From Timema cristinae (taxonomy: Eukaryota; Arthropoda; Insecta; Phasmatodea; Timematidae), in assembly GCA_039000515.1 (NCBI GenBank), contig JBCFYV010000012.1:40375429-40439428 (forward strand): a stretch of DNA of 64,000 nt, in the 5' to 3' direction. The translations under genes and the position numbers were made by a program. Position 1 is the stretch's first letter. The number at the start of each line of letters is the position of its first letter. This document shows, in pieces, positions 1-11,228 of this stretch. The notes under the pieces were generated by a model. That model made no database searches. It was not told where the DNA came from and was given only the letters and a program-made list of their open reading frames with translations.

Positions 1-171
1 TAACGTGGAATCCGAACCACGGTGGAGGCCTGGCATTCCCCACATTCACAAGATGTCTTGTCAGAGGGAAGGAAGGGTTTGGTAATCAGATAAATCTTTG
101 CCTGGACGAGGATTGAACCCGGCCGCCAGCACATAAGTCTGACACATTACCTCTAGACCACCAGGTCACCT
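1..171 (-). repeat. SINE family A, cut by the window edge
   Basis: Minus-strand copy of a tRNA-derived SINE. The head reads GGTGACCTGGTGGTCTAGAG (box A-like TGGTCTAGAGG), with a box B-like GGGTTCAATCC about 40 nt later, then a body shared with the copies at 3906, 25984, 36733, 48049 and 60950. It is the short subtype, with ACATCTTGTG in the body. RNA polymerase III transcription is inferred from the boxes. Confidence 0.8.
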
Positions 172-1110
172 ACTATCTTCAATTAAACTTTTTCCTTTTG
201 GAAAGCGAGATTTTACGCGTTTTAATGATTTTTAACTTTTTTGATGGAAAATAGTTTGTAATCTTGTTCTTAAATAAACAATGTTTAGAACCTTAGCATT
301 GTTATGGTCACTGAAACTGCCTAGACTTATTTACTAACGTCTATTAATATACTATTGTATCAATGAACTTAATAAATATACAAGGTAATTAAAAATGTTA
401 AGACTAAAGTGTGATATTCAAGACAAAACAAAATAGTTTTCCAGTAAAAAAATAAGATGTTATAAATAATTCAAAACTTTCCTGGCATGAAACACAATAC
501 ACCAATCCTGCCATTGCAGCCACAAGTAAGAAAAATGAAATTAACTCCACGTGCTAGTGTGGCGCCTACTTCTAATTATTATAAGGAACAACCTTTTAAT
601 TTCTTAATAGTCTCACAATGCGGTTATCACACCACCAATCTCACCCATCGAAATAACACCAGAATTATTTAGAAAAATGTTCTCTACACTAAATAAAAAC
701 AGCTGTCAATATTATGGAGGAAAGTAGTAGCTTGGCTGACTGTTTATAATAATATTTTAAACTTACTCTTTGAGATCATATAAAATAAGAACGTAGAATA
801 AATCTCATTCGTAATGCCTAGGTTTTGAAGCAAACATATCCCTCTACCTAGGCACTGTGTTTATAACCACGTTTAACATCGACATTAATGAAATGTGTGT
901 TTCATTCCAACAACACCCACTTCGATGTTCGTAGTGTCTAAGTACCCGACCCGGCTGAATTATGCGCTGGGAGAGTAAACAATAATGACAATAGCAAGAA
1001 CATTTTTGCCAGCTCAACTACCTTTGCTATTTTAAAACGTCGATGTATTATTTTTGAATAAAAGTCTCTTTAAACTCTTATGGAACAAAAGATCCATTAT
1101 AAGCTAGCTA
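172..1110. other. AT-rich intergenic DNA
   Basis: No gene or repeat recognised. The 61-codon frame at 487-672 has no domain or supporting signal. Confidence 0.6.
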
Positions 1111-1365
1111 CCCGCTCCAGTGGCCGAATGGTCCATGGTGCTAATCTCGCAGGAGACTAAACTGCCGATGACGGGGAGAATTGAGGTTCGAATTTTGATC
1201 AGGTGTACCGGGGGTGGTTTTTCCTAAATGGTTTTCCACTTTCCTTCGCGCAAATGAGGGTACACTTTCTCTAGATTTAACTTTCCTTATCCCTAGAACA
1301 ATTAGCGTAATCTTAGTACATATGTGTATAATTCGAATAAGTAGTAGGACTAGGTGCTAGAAAAA
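1111..1365 (+). repeat. SINE family B, variant head
   Basis: A tRNA-like head with TGGCCGAATGG (box A-like) and GGTTCGAAT (box B-like), then the family B body (GGTGGTTTTTCCTAAATGG) and the tail pattern ...AGTAGGACTAGGTGCTAG. The head resembles a Leu/Ser-type tRNA more than the one at 47561, yet the body is the same. Confidence 0.75.
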
Positions 1366-3204
1366 CTATCTATGCATTTCAAACTCTGTACTAAATTGTG
1401 TATTTTTAATATATATAAGATTTCAAGCTGTGTATGTGAGATCTGTTTAGTTCGGGACAAACCAACTGTCTTTGTTCTTTTCCCAAACAAATACCTTTTG
1501 GCCGTAATCAAATCTTGACTGCAAATAACCTCCCCGTAGGCTCTCAAACTGTTTAAAGTGTCACGTTTGTTTCAATTTGGCCGGACCTGTTTGCATTGTG
1601 TAGGGTGGACCAATAGATTCAACAAGGGACAGAGGATCACCCACCCACCCACCATTGCTACGTAGTAGCCCGGAAGTGAGGTCAACATCTGATGAGGGTT
1701 AAGAAGTCAAATTCTACCATTGGCAGGATAATCTTTTTATACTCGTGTGGTCAAACGGTATCACATGTAATTGAACTATTTATAAATTATATATTTGAGG
1801 GAAGACTGCTGTCGATCACATCAGCCTAATTTTTTCTAGGTGTTAAACCAATTTAAAATCAGATTTATTGCATTTCTATAATAAAAATACTCTCTAATTT
1901 TAGTTAGATATATTTTTAACACCGATTTTTATTTATGGGTGGCTTATTAGTTTGCAATATAGTTTTCAAATACCTTAACAGTCTATTATCTACACTAGAG
2001 GTTAAGAAATATTAGTTGTAATAATCAAATTCAACTGATCTTACAGTAATGAGGATGTTGCAGTTAAAATCTTGGCCAGGGTCATTGAGAGGCCAAGGGG
2101 TAAACTGGCGAGGGGCAAGATACTAAAATGTTTTAAGATTTTCGTATTTCAAAGATAAGCTTATTTTGATAATTGAACGAATTTGAATAGGAAGAAGGAG
2201 ACATTAGTACTAAATATCTACATTTTTGCTATAAAGCATTATCTTGACTGACTTATTAAATAATTTTGTCCAAATTGGAATACAGAGTACAAGAAATTAA
2301 AAAACCATTTGCTTTAAGTGGATTAAAATAAATATTATAGCATGTTAAAAAAATATATTATTCAAATTTATGTGGGGTTAATTCAAGTATATTTTGGAAA
2401 GAAAGCCTTGAACTAAGAAACAAAACTCAATACTTTTAAAAAGTTCGATTCCCGTGTCCATGTACAAATTTATAAACCATTATTTGATGCTCTACGACCA
2501 ATTAAATTAACATCACTGATAATAAATAAGATAATAATAAGAATATAATAGATTTTATTTCCTTAGAGTTAACACATGTAAGATAGTGAAAGTCTATCTG
2601 AATCAAGATAAAAATAGAATAAAATATTATGGACTCTTACAATGAATTCTAAGGCCCTATCTTTTATATACTATCATATATCTCCGAGAGATAAGTATTG
2701 GCCCCCTTTATTTACAGGGTTGATGTCAAAGTTCCACTATCTACTTAGCTTCTTCCAAAGTACAATAGACTTTGAGAGGAGGTTGGGTGCCCAGGGAGCT
2801 ATTCTAGTTTCTGTCCTATTAATAGAAACTCTATCTTTTCCTCTCTCTCTCTCTCTGTCTCTTCTTTTGGGAGCATTATATCCAAGTTAGGTTGAGAGAG
2901 AATAGAGGTGTCGATCTTGTTGCTAGAATGACCGCCTATGAGGAGAGATAAACCTTTACCGACACATTTTATAAGGGATATCCCTATATCAAATTTTAGG
3001 TCATATAATCACAAGGAAAGTGAATGTATTTGTTAAATATTTTGTCACATTATTTAAGTATTAACATATCTAAAGAACAGGGCAGATGCGAGTGTCACAT
3101 TGGACCACCAAGTACTGTAGTTGATGTAAATATTTATTTTGCACGTCTGGACTACATTCGTAGCACAGTAGTGGAAGGATTAGCTATTAATAATTATATC
3201 CCGC
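1366..3204. other. AT-rich intergenic DNA
   Basis: No gene seen. A short (CT)n lies at about 2838-2858, and GCTACGTAGTAGC near 1656 resembles the core of the 6225 repeat. The 82-codon frames at 2642 and 3024 are unsupported. Confidence 0.55.
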
Positions 3205-3460
3205 TGCTCAGGGGATTCTCGAATGTACTGATCGTATATCCTTTTCGTGGAGGCTCTTTACATGTCCAATGAGATGAGATTATGGTGATAGTTTGAAAGG
3301 TGTGGAACCAGTGGAGACACCTAAATCTAACCAACCTAACCTTGTTGACCATTAGGGTAGTTCCCCTTTCGGGAAAAATACCCAAGATACCAGCAAAGAA
3401 TCGAACCCAGTATCCCTAAGCTCGTAGCCAGGTTCACTTGCCACTACACCATGGGGCTGG
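3205..3460 (-). repeat. SINE family D, tRNA-derived
   Basis: On the minus strand the head reads CCATGGTGTAGTGGCAAGTG, then GGGTTCGATTC, with good A and B boxes at tRNA-like spacing. The body runs toward 3205 and resembles no other copy in this window. A 63-codon open frame at 3194-3385 is within it and is not a gene. Confidence 0.7.
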
Positions 3461-3905
3461 TTACTGCAGTTGACAAGTGAATATGCGATGAGAACTGAAA
3501 TTGCTGTTATTGATTTAATTTAGCTCTTTTGATAATGTTCCTGGTGTTAACCTACTTAGAATAAATTAACAAAATTGTGAACTTTATAGCTTTTGATATC
3601 GTTATTAAATTCTTACAATTAAAATATTTTGGATCATTTTCAGGAACAATTAAACAAAGTTTTTTCTGATAAATATTTCATGTTGCATCTTTAACTATCA
3701 GGCCACCTATGTTAATCACTAATGATATTAGCTTATTTTAAAAGGCTATGTTAATCAATTTACTAAACTTTGGTTAGGCTTTTAATTGTCTGATTTTTAG
3801 AACCAATCGTGAACGTCTTGATTCAAGTAGCATGTATTTTCGCTTTTGAAAAATCATATTTGAGTTTCGTCAAGAATTTTAAAGATAACTTTGCTTTGCC
3901 AATTA

Positions 3906-4185
3906 TATTATTATTATTATTAGCACCGCGTCTTACTACCCGTTCGGTTATACGCACTTACGCTAATGTGTAATGGTAGGGTGATTGTGAGATGAAATGA
4001 AGGACCTACAGTTTAACGTGAAATCCGAACCACGGTGGAGGCCTGGCATTCCTCACATTCACAAGATGTCTTGTCAGAGGTGAAGGAAGGGTTTGGTAAT
4101 CAGATAAATCTTTGCCGGACGGAGGATTGAACCCGGCCGCCAGCATAGAAGTCTGACACCTTACCCCTAGACCACCAGGTCACCT
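3906..4185 (-). repeat. SINE family A, full length, short subtype
   Basis: Complete minus-strand copy running from the tRNA-like head (about 4185) to the tail GGGTAGTAAGACGCGGTGCT and an (AAT)n tract at 3906-3921. The body has the short form (ACATCTTGTG). Confidence 0.88.
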
Positions 4186-6224
4186 TTGCCAATCATAACA
4201 TCTGGATACTACTTAGACCATAATTTTTTTCCATTCTTACAATCGTACGAAACCATATTGGAAAATTACATTGAAATTAATATTTCTGTGCTTGGGTGAA
4301 ACGTAACAACATGATCCAATGATGTCTTATAAAAATAGTTTGATTGTAATATTATTGAGGGTCATTGCTTTAGGATATTTTTAGATGATGAGAATGACCT
4401 CCCACACCTACAATACACAATGGCTTGGATCACGATGTGGTTGAAATTAATTTTTAGGTAGTACGATTGATTTTTATTATAATATAATTTGTAGACTGCT
4501 AACATTGCACCGGTGCTCTAGATAAATCTAGAGGTCCTGGATACGTAAACAGGAAGAACATTTATAGATAAAGAGCATGTAAAAACAAAGATAGAGATGC
4601 ATGTAGACAAATGAGTTTTAATTAGATCAATTAATAACAGATACATAAAGAAATATCACAACACAATCTAGTTAGTTAAGAAGAGGCCAATAAGATGTTG
4701 TAAAATCAGTGACTCTATTACAAATAGACAGGTAACCCCACTCATTGAGTTTAGAAGTTGTGAAGCGCCAATATCTGCGCACATCAGGCAATTATCTGTT
4801 TATGCTATATACTAGCTGTCTCCATCTATAATGCAATGGCTGCGATAGTCATAAAATAATTACATATACTTGAAAATTCTACACAATATCAAAACAAGTT
4901 AATTAGTTGCAACCAATTACTTGTGAGCAAAATAGAACCAATCAAGTGAAACAAATATCAGGCCTGGAACAACCTAAACAGCCCCCTTTATGCCTGAAGG
5001 CCCTGCGGACTACAACATGGTCATGCAGGCCAAGGAGTGAGACACACCTTTTAATGAGTGGCTGGTCTTAAGGAAAGCTACGCGAGACAACAGTGAAGGC
5101 AAGAACAGCATGCCATACAACAATAAAGACTAACCTACATCACATAACATATATCCATGAGAGCTACAGATACTCTCAACGTAAGTGAAACAATTCCTAA
5201 AACCTACATGAAGGCTAATGAAGCCGCCTACTCACTATCAGAATGAATGCATAACTTTATGGTGATTTACTTTCGCCGGTCAGGTCTATCCATCGGCAGC
5301 ATCATCGTGACCACCTTGATACTGTTGATCTGTTCTGAGAGAAGAGACGTCAAACGTGTATAATTCAGGACGATAATATGTTTAATGTGTCCTTGCCCGG
5401 TGAACCGTGATGTTTTATAGCGTTTTAGTCAGTTGAACCAGAGCAGAGGAGAAGGAACGATGACGCCCCTTAACGTTCAAATCGGCACGTAGACATGAAC
5501 CATGCAAACCACGGCATACATCGAACCTCGGTCAATTGAATAGATAGCTCGGGACGTTAAAGTTCAGCGTCGCCGGCCGAGGGAATAGTTGAACACATCT
5601 GATGGAGCCGTACTTGTTCAGCGATGTTGTCATGCCGTGGTATGTACCAGTTGGAGCTATACATGTATAGATAAGTACACATATTTAGGAATCCATATAC
5701 ATTTTATTTCGAGAAATTTTATTCTTGGTAGTTGATTTAGGTTGTAACGGGCTTACCTTGTTAGCCTGTTACAATATTTGTTAACAATCTTATACGAGTA
5801 TGACTGAGAATTAAAGCTAAGAAAGAAATCATTTTGGATTAGTGTAAAGGGAGGAAGGAAGAACCAAAGTAGGCACCCTCTGAGCTAACCCAACCAAGAA
5901 TAGAGCCCAAGGTCACCATAAACATTGACTAAGTGCATTGCAATTTAACACCTTTGAATACTCGGCCACAACTTTGGGCTTAACACTTAAATTATTATCT
6001 ATTTTTGCCTCAACAATTTATCAATCCGGGATACTCACATTTAATTTTATTTTTGGCAAAGGTAGAATGTATAGAAAATGTACCTGCATTTTTATAAAAG
6101 TATAGTGATAACCCTTTAGTCAAAACTATCTTCAATACATTCTGGCCGGAGCTGAGCCTAGACTTCTATACACCAGGGGAGCTTTTGTGGCTACATAGTG
6201 TTAGATAAGGGGGAGGGTGGGTAC
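4186..6224. other. Intergenic DNA with a GC-richer island
   Basis: About 4980-5660 is more GC-rich than its surroundings. A CCTAAACA end at 4980 followed by GCCCCCTTTA looks like an LTR border with a polypurine tract on the minus strand. No coding remnants are readable. An inverted repeat TTGTAACGGGC/GCCTGTTACAA lies at 5743-5775. Confidence 0.35.
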
Positions 6225-6510
6225 AACACAGTGCTACTACGTAGCACAGATCTTATACTTAAACTCTAATGTTGAAATTTTTTCAAACTTTCCTAAATAA
6301 AAGGACTTATTGATATAAATTTCTTCGAATAATTTTAGATTCAGGATTCACAAATGGATATAGAGTAGTATGAAATCTGAATTTCTCTTTTAGTGTCACA
6401 AAATATTGCCTTTGAAATTATGATATTGACTATTGGCTTGGATAATTATGTAACACAGGTTTGATGGGGGAGGTGTGAGGTTAAATATCTTCTTGGTGTT
6501 ACATGGCATT
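6225..6510 (+). repeat. MITE-like repeat with a TACGTA core end
   Basis: A palindromic GTGCTACTACGTAGCAC at 6228-6246, and at the other end TAACACAGG (6451) followed by GGTTAAATATCTTCTTGGTG. The same end motif recurs at 27011-27095 and, in part, at 26850-26920. Class unknown. Confidence 0.4.
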
Positions 6511-7780
6511 AGAAGGCATGGTAATGGGATTCGAAAAATATCATAAAAAGGTTTATGTTTTTTATTGATGACTCCTTACCGATGTGGTCAAGATATACTG
6601 GAACACAATTAATTGTTATATTTATTAAATATTGAACTATTACAGCTGTTTTGCAGGGGCTTGGACGCAGGTGGGGCTTTTAGCAGATGAGATCGCACTT
6701 AGAATGATTGGACTCCGAATATATTGTACGTCTCTCTTCTGTTTCCCCATAGACTAAAACCCATTAGAAAGGGGATTATAGCCGACGCTTTTCATAGTCT
6801 ATTGGGTAGGGCCTCAAGAGATCATTGACACAACATTATAAGACTAAAAAGGCCCACCAACATAAATATTAAAGCTTAACATACAATTGAGAAAACATAG
6901 CCCCAATTTAAGGTCTTTTTATATTCTACTTTTGTTTTTTTAGCATGGAGAGGTCAAAGTACATTTTCTAACATGGGGTTATATGGTCACATAATTGATT
7001 TACTTATCTCAGGACAGGGCACTTACCACTAAATCATTGTGTAATAGTTTGAATTTTGGATATTTTTTTTAGATAATACGTGAGTAATCTTGTTTAAACG
7101 GAAATTCAGCATCAACAAAAATTCTTGAGAAAGAATCGGTAAACCACAGTGAAAATCCCAATTTAAATAAACAATCTTCAATTACTAAGCCATAAGCCAT
7201 AAGCCATACAAAGTCATAACCCTCTATTTCAGACCAATCATGGGAGAGACCTATCACTCCCTCTCGGCTGGTAGTTTTTAGGTGATTTTGATAGGAAGGT
7301 TGGCTATGAAATTAGATCATGCAATCTTTCATACACTGAGAAAAATCTAGGTAGGAGGTATAACATTATAGACATGGAATATTTGTTTTGTCTTGAATCC
7401 AGACATAATGCCAGTAGTTTTGGTTTACAAACGGTAGTTTTGTTTTGATTCCTTTAAACGGAATTTTACTATTACAAGCCAAAGAATGGGTTTTCAAGAG
7501 AATCTGTATAATGGAACAAAATCTGGGGCTCTGTGAAACTTATGCGTAAGTCCGGTTATAATGCCTGTCTGTAATAGAGTCGCCGTTAACTGATGTCACC
7601 TGATGCTTCGGGTATTCCAGTTCGTAATGGGATATTTACAGTCTTCTCGGTTAATGGCACGTATTTTAGCATTAGGATGGAAACAACGCAGTCTCTGCAG
7701 GGGTGGCTTCGTCCATTCCCACTTAGGACAGCCATCTTGTACTTGTACATTGTGTATCTAGTGAGTGGTTTTCTTTGCCT
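6511..7780. other. AT-rich intergenic DNA
   Basis: Nothing recognised. Open frames of about 62 codons at 7069 and 7593 are unsupported. Confidence 0.55.
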
Positions 7781-9088
7781 TTAAAGTTTAATTATATAAG
7801 TACGAAAAATAAAAATAAACTTTAAGAAGTTAATATTTCAAGAAGAAGTTAAATTTAAAATAATCATTGATGGAAGATTATGTGAGTGAGACAGTGAAAA
7901 AGTGGGAATTAGGAAAGTATGTGTGAGTGCTCTGTGATGAGTTCATATCAACACATGCTCAAAATTTCAATGCGCATCGTTATAGATTTTTCTATCAATA
8001 GGCCTATAAGCAATAAAATAATTTGCAAATTATCGTGACTGTTACAATTAAAATCGTGTAAAACCACTGAACAATGTACTAGTAATTTGAGGTAACATTT
8101 GGAGAAAATAACATTACTTTTCTGGCTTTATTTCAACACACATGGCCTTGCAACACGTGTAAACGTGAAAACCACTACGCGTCATGGAATAATATCTGTC
8201 ATTAATCAAGATTATTGTTTCTCAGTCAGGACTGGAAAGATATACGTAATTCCATGTGTAAAACAAGTAAATTTATTTCAGTATAGACTCTCAGGATGGT
8301 CATGGTTAGCATGGTATGAACTGGTACAATCACGGATAGTAGATAGTAATAGACGGATAGTCAGCTATAACATGTTTGCGAGTAGTTCAGGATACAAGCG
8401 TCAGACCTGTTTTAGGACTCTCAACCTTCTGACGGCCATACTCACCTTAAAACCACATCTATGTAATCCATAAGCTTTGTATCCGTACAGTGCTTAGTTC
8501 CCCAATGGCCCTTAGCAATTTTAGTCACGTATACACAGTCCATATACTTAATCACGTGATTGGGCTAACCAATGAGAAAGTTTGACACTTCGTCCAATAA
8601 AACAATTCGAAACTTCGTCTACAGCAAGGATCTAACAGACGAAACTCGACTAATAACTTTTTTTTGAGAAAACCTCTAGGATGTTCTTGAAATGTAAGTT
8701 AAGTGCAACTACAGTTAATATATGTATTGCACGAGTGTAAGTATACAACTTCTAATTGGTTTTTGCTATAGCTAGAAAATGCAGAATAAATGCATGTACA
8801 AAGATTTTGGATACAAGCAAAGCATATAATTGAACTTTTAATATTGCTTTCATGCTTCTTATAATATGTCTAAAGTATATTTGGATTTAGATTTGTGTTA
8901 ACTAATATTGTAACTTTTTATATTTTATGTTCTCTTTCTGAGAAATTGATATTTCCCATAAAAATGTTTCTGAGGTGTCACACTTCCCAGGGGTTTTAGA
9001 TTGAATAAGATAATTCTGAAATAGCCTTCATTAAATAAACTTAATTTCACTTTGAATAATGTTTCCATATCAACGGATCCATTATATA
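7781..9088 (+). repeat. Left host flank, intact original of the 15261-16391 copy
   Basis: AT-rich host DNA directly left of the retrotransposon, present a second time in corrupted form at 15261-16391. The 124-codon frame at 8099-8473 has no recognisable domain and its reading frame is not preserved in the second copy, so I do not call it a gene. Confidence 0.8.
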
Positions 9089-9092
9089 CTAT
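9089..9092. repeat. Target-site duplication CTAT, left
   Basis: The four host bases next to the left LTR repeat at 23630-23633 next to the right LTR. A 4-bp duplication fits a Ty3/gypsy integrase. No such pair flanks the internal junctions at about 15258 or 16382. Confidence 0.8.
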
Positions 9093-10349
9093 TGTAACCC
9101 CCCCTTCATATGATCAGATAGGTTCATATTACAATAAATAAAAGGTAGGTTAGTTACAAGAGAGTTTATTTTATTCTACAAACAACTCGCAGACATACAA
9201 GAGCGAGGCACTCTAGGAAAGTCGAGTGACTGGCCGATAAGGGCCGAGATAAAAAATAAAGGGGCAAGACCCCAAGTCGTTAAGAGAAAACAGAACAATT
9301 AATACCAACGTAGTCATAATTACATTGACCCTCGCAGAAGGCGACTAACCTAGCAGGAAAGTTAAATACAAGTAATATATATATAAGTCTACACGACCTG
9401 GTGATGGTAACACTACATTGACATAAGTATAAAGTTTTATAATAGGCCGCCATTATAAGGCGCGACAGAGAAAATGATTAACCTAAACCTAACCTGTTAC
9501 AATAGTTCCTAATCAAATTAGTTCAATCTAAATTATTATTATTATAATGACCAATGTGCTGGGTGCACGGGCTCGCGCCCCCCGAGTTGAATAACAATTA
9601 CAATCGTAACAAACCTTTAACCTTTAGGAAGCAGAATAATTATTTTAAGTAAGTTACACGTTAAACAGAAATTATTAGCGCCCTAAGATGGCGCCATGCC
9701 AAAGTTCCAACCCGTCCGTGAGGCGGACACAACGTTAAGTACCAAGAAAAAGCTAGAGCATAAACCATAATGGCTGACAGGCAAATCCTGCAGTCTCAGA
9801 GAAATATAGCTATTAGTAATCATGATTTATATTTAAAGTCGAAACTTAAATTTTGAACAATTTTAACCCAAACATAATTTAGAATACGTCGAACAGCAAC
9901 CTACGTCTAAATCTAAGACAAGTGTCTCACCTAATCGAGTGCAGAGAAATGAGTGACATCACTACACAGTCCAGCCGTTATATACTGTACAAAGTCAATC
10001 ACGTGTTCACAAACGGCGGGAATCACACTAGGGTGAAGGGAGAGGGGTGTACGTCGCTTCGGGAGAAGTCTCGACGATTCTCGTGATAATTTCAAATCAC
10101 GCGCCGGTGGATGAGTCTTGTTTCACTCGAGCACAACCGTCAGCGCATACGGGTTAGCGCATCTCGATGTTCTATTGTCCGAGTCTTGCTCTAATCGGGC
10201 CTCGAGCCACGGGCGGTCAGTAAGCCGCGTGATGTTGAGTGGAGTTGAGTGTGTGTGTTTCATGAAGTCGAGATCCAGCCAAGTCAAAGGGGACCAGATC
10301 AGGTGAGCTAGATCGTCCATGTTTGGATTATGTCTGTGACAACGTCACA
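9093..10349 (-). repeat. 3' LTR (left LTR on the + strand)
   Basis: The + strand begins TGTAACCCCCC and ends AACGTCACA. It has the same length as the right LTR (1257 bp), and I see only three substitutions: 9226 G versus 22506 T, 9628 G versus 22908 C, and 10206 G versus 23486 T. Such close LTR identity indicates a recent insertion. The host side is preceded by CTAT. The inner side abuts a purine-rich tract, as expected for a 3' LTR of a minus-strand element. Confidence 0.95.
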
Positions 10350-10361
10350 ATGTCCCCCCTT
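10350..10361 (-). other. Polypurine tract (plus-strand primer site), copy 1
   Basis: The sense strand reads AAGGGGGGACAT directly before the TGTGACG start of the 3' LTR. A purine run touching the 3' LTR is the standard primer for second-strand synthesis. The same motif is at 17198-17209 next to the clipped middle LTR. Confidence 0.75.
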
Positions 10362-11228
10362 GGACGGAGAAGAAGGACGTCCTTAGCCTTTGGTGAAGAC
10401 ACGGGGAGGCGCCTTCCCCGATGTTCACCGCTGACTAGAGGGTGGGTGGCGGCTCCGGTACCCTCCGAGGCCATGTTAGGTGGCCAGATGCAGGTTCGGG
10501 AGATGACGAATAACTGGACTCCGGGGGTAGACCTCTGCTTCACACGCTCACTCCAACACACCGTCATCCCGGGTTGACAGGGAGACAGCATATGCTCTTA
10601 AGGTGGCCCGCTTTAACCACCAGGGAAGCTTCATCGCCACGCCCAGCTGGGCGATCATTGACTGCCGATGAGTGTACAGGAACAAAGGAGGGGAAGGAAA
10701 GGGCAGGGCAGAAAAGGGGGGACGGAAGGCCGAATAGGTGAAGTCTCTGAGAACAAAAGTTTACACGTGAACACCACATCCAATTGTAAAGTTTATCAGT
10801 TAGCGCAGCCATCCTTGAAAGTTACTGTGGCAGTATCGTAGCACTAACATTGTCTACCAGCACGAGTCACAGAGATACCCACAACTCTGTTTAGCGACGA
10901 CTTTCCATGAATGAGGAAAGGTGGGTTTGCCGCTTCACACGCACTTAGAGGTAGTCCGGTCGGTGGGGCGAACGTTCTGCACCATGTACTTTGGACCCGA
11001 CACACGCTTTATTATAAACAGTCCAACACAAGTTTCTGCTCAAAGTCATACCTAGGCCCTACAGTACTACAAATTTTTTCTAACAATACCAGGGGTGGTA
11101 CCCCTTCCCTTATATAAATCATATATACAACAATATAGAATACTTAGAAACATGCACTTGGAACGCAAAATTAAATCACAAAGGTACATTTAAGCAAACA
11201 GACGACACACAGCACGGGGTCAATTGAC
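10362..11228 (-). other. Non-coding tail between pol and the 3' LTR, copy 1
   Basis: About 870 bp separate the pol stop from the polypurine tract. Only frames of about 80 codons occur on either strand, including 10564-10812 (82 aa) and 10328-10591. I see no signal peptide with a transmembrane anchor and no recognisable envelope-like protein. It is probably 3' untranslated sequence or the eroded remains of a third gene. The equivalent in copy 2 is 17210-18079. Confidence 0.6.

Noticed and set aside
8099..8473. 124-codon open frame in the left flank
   Set aside because: No domain, no start or splice context, and not preserved in the duplicated flank; chance frame in AT-rich DNA.
10118..10591. 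Plus- and minus-strand frames across the LTR edge, 10118-10591
   Set aside because: They lie in LTR and untranslated sequence and have no domain similarity I recognise.
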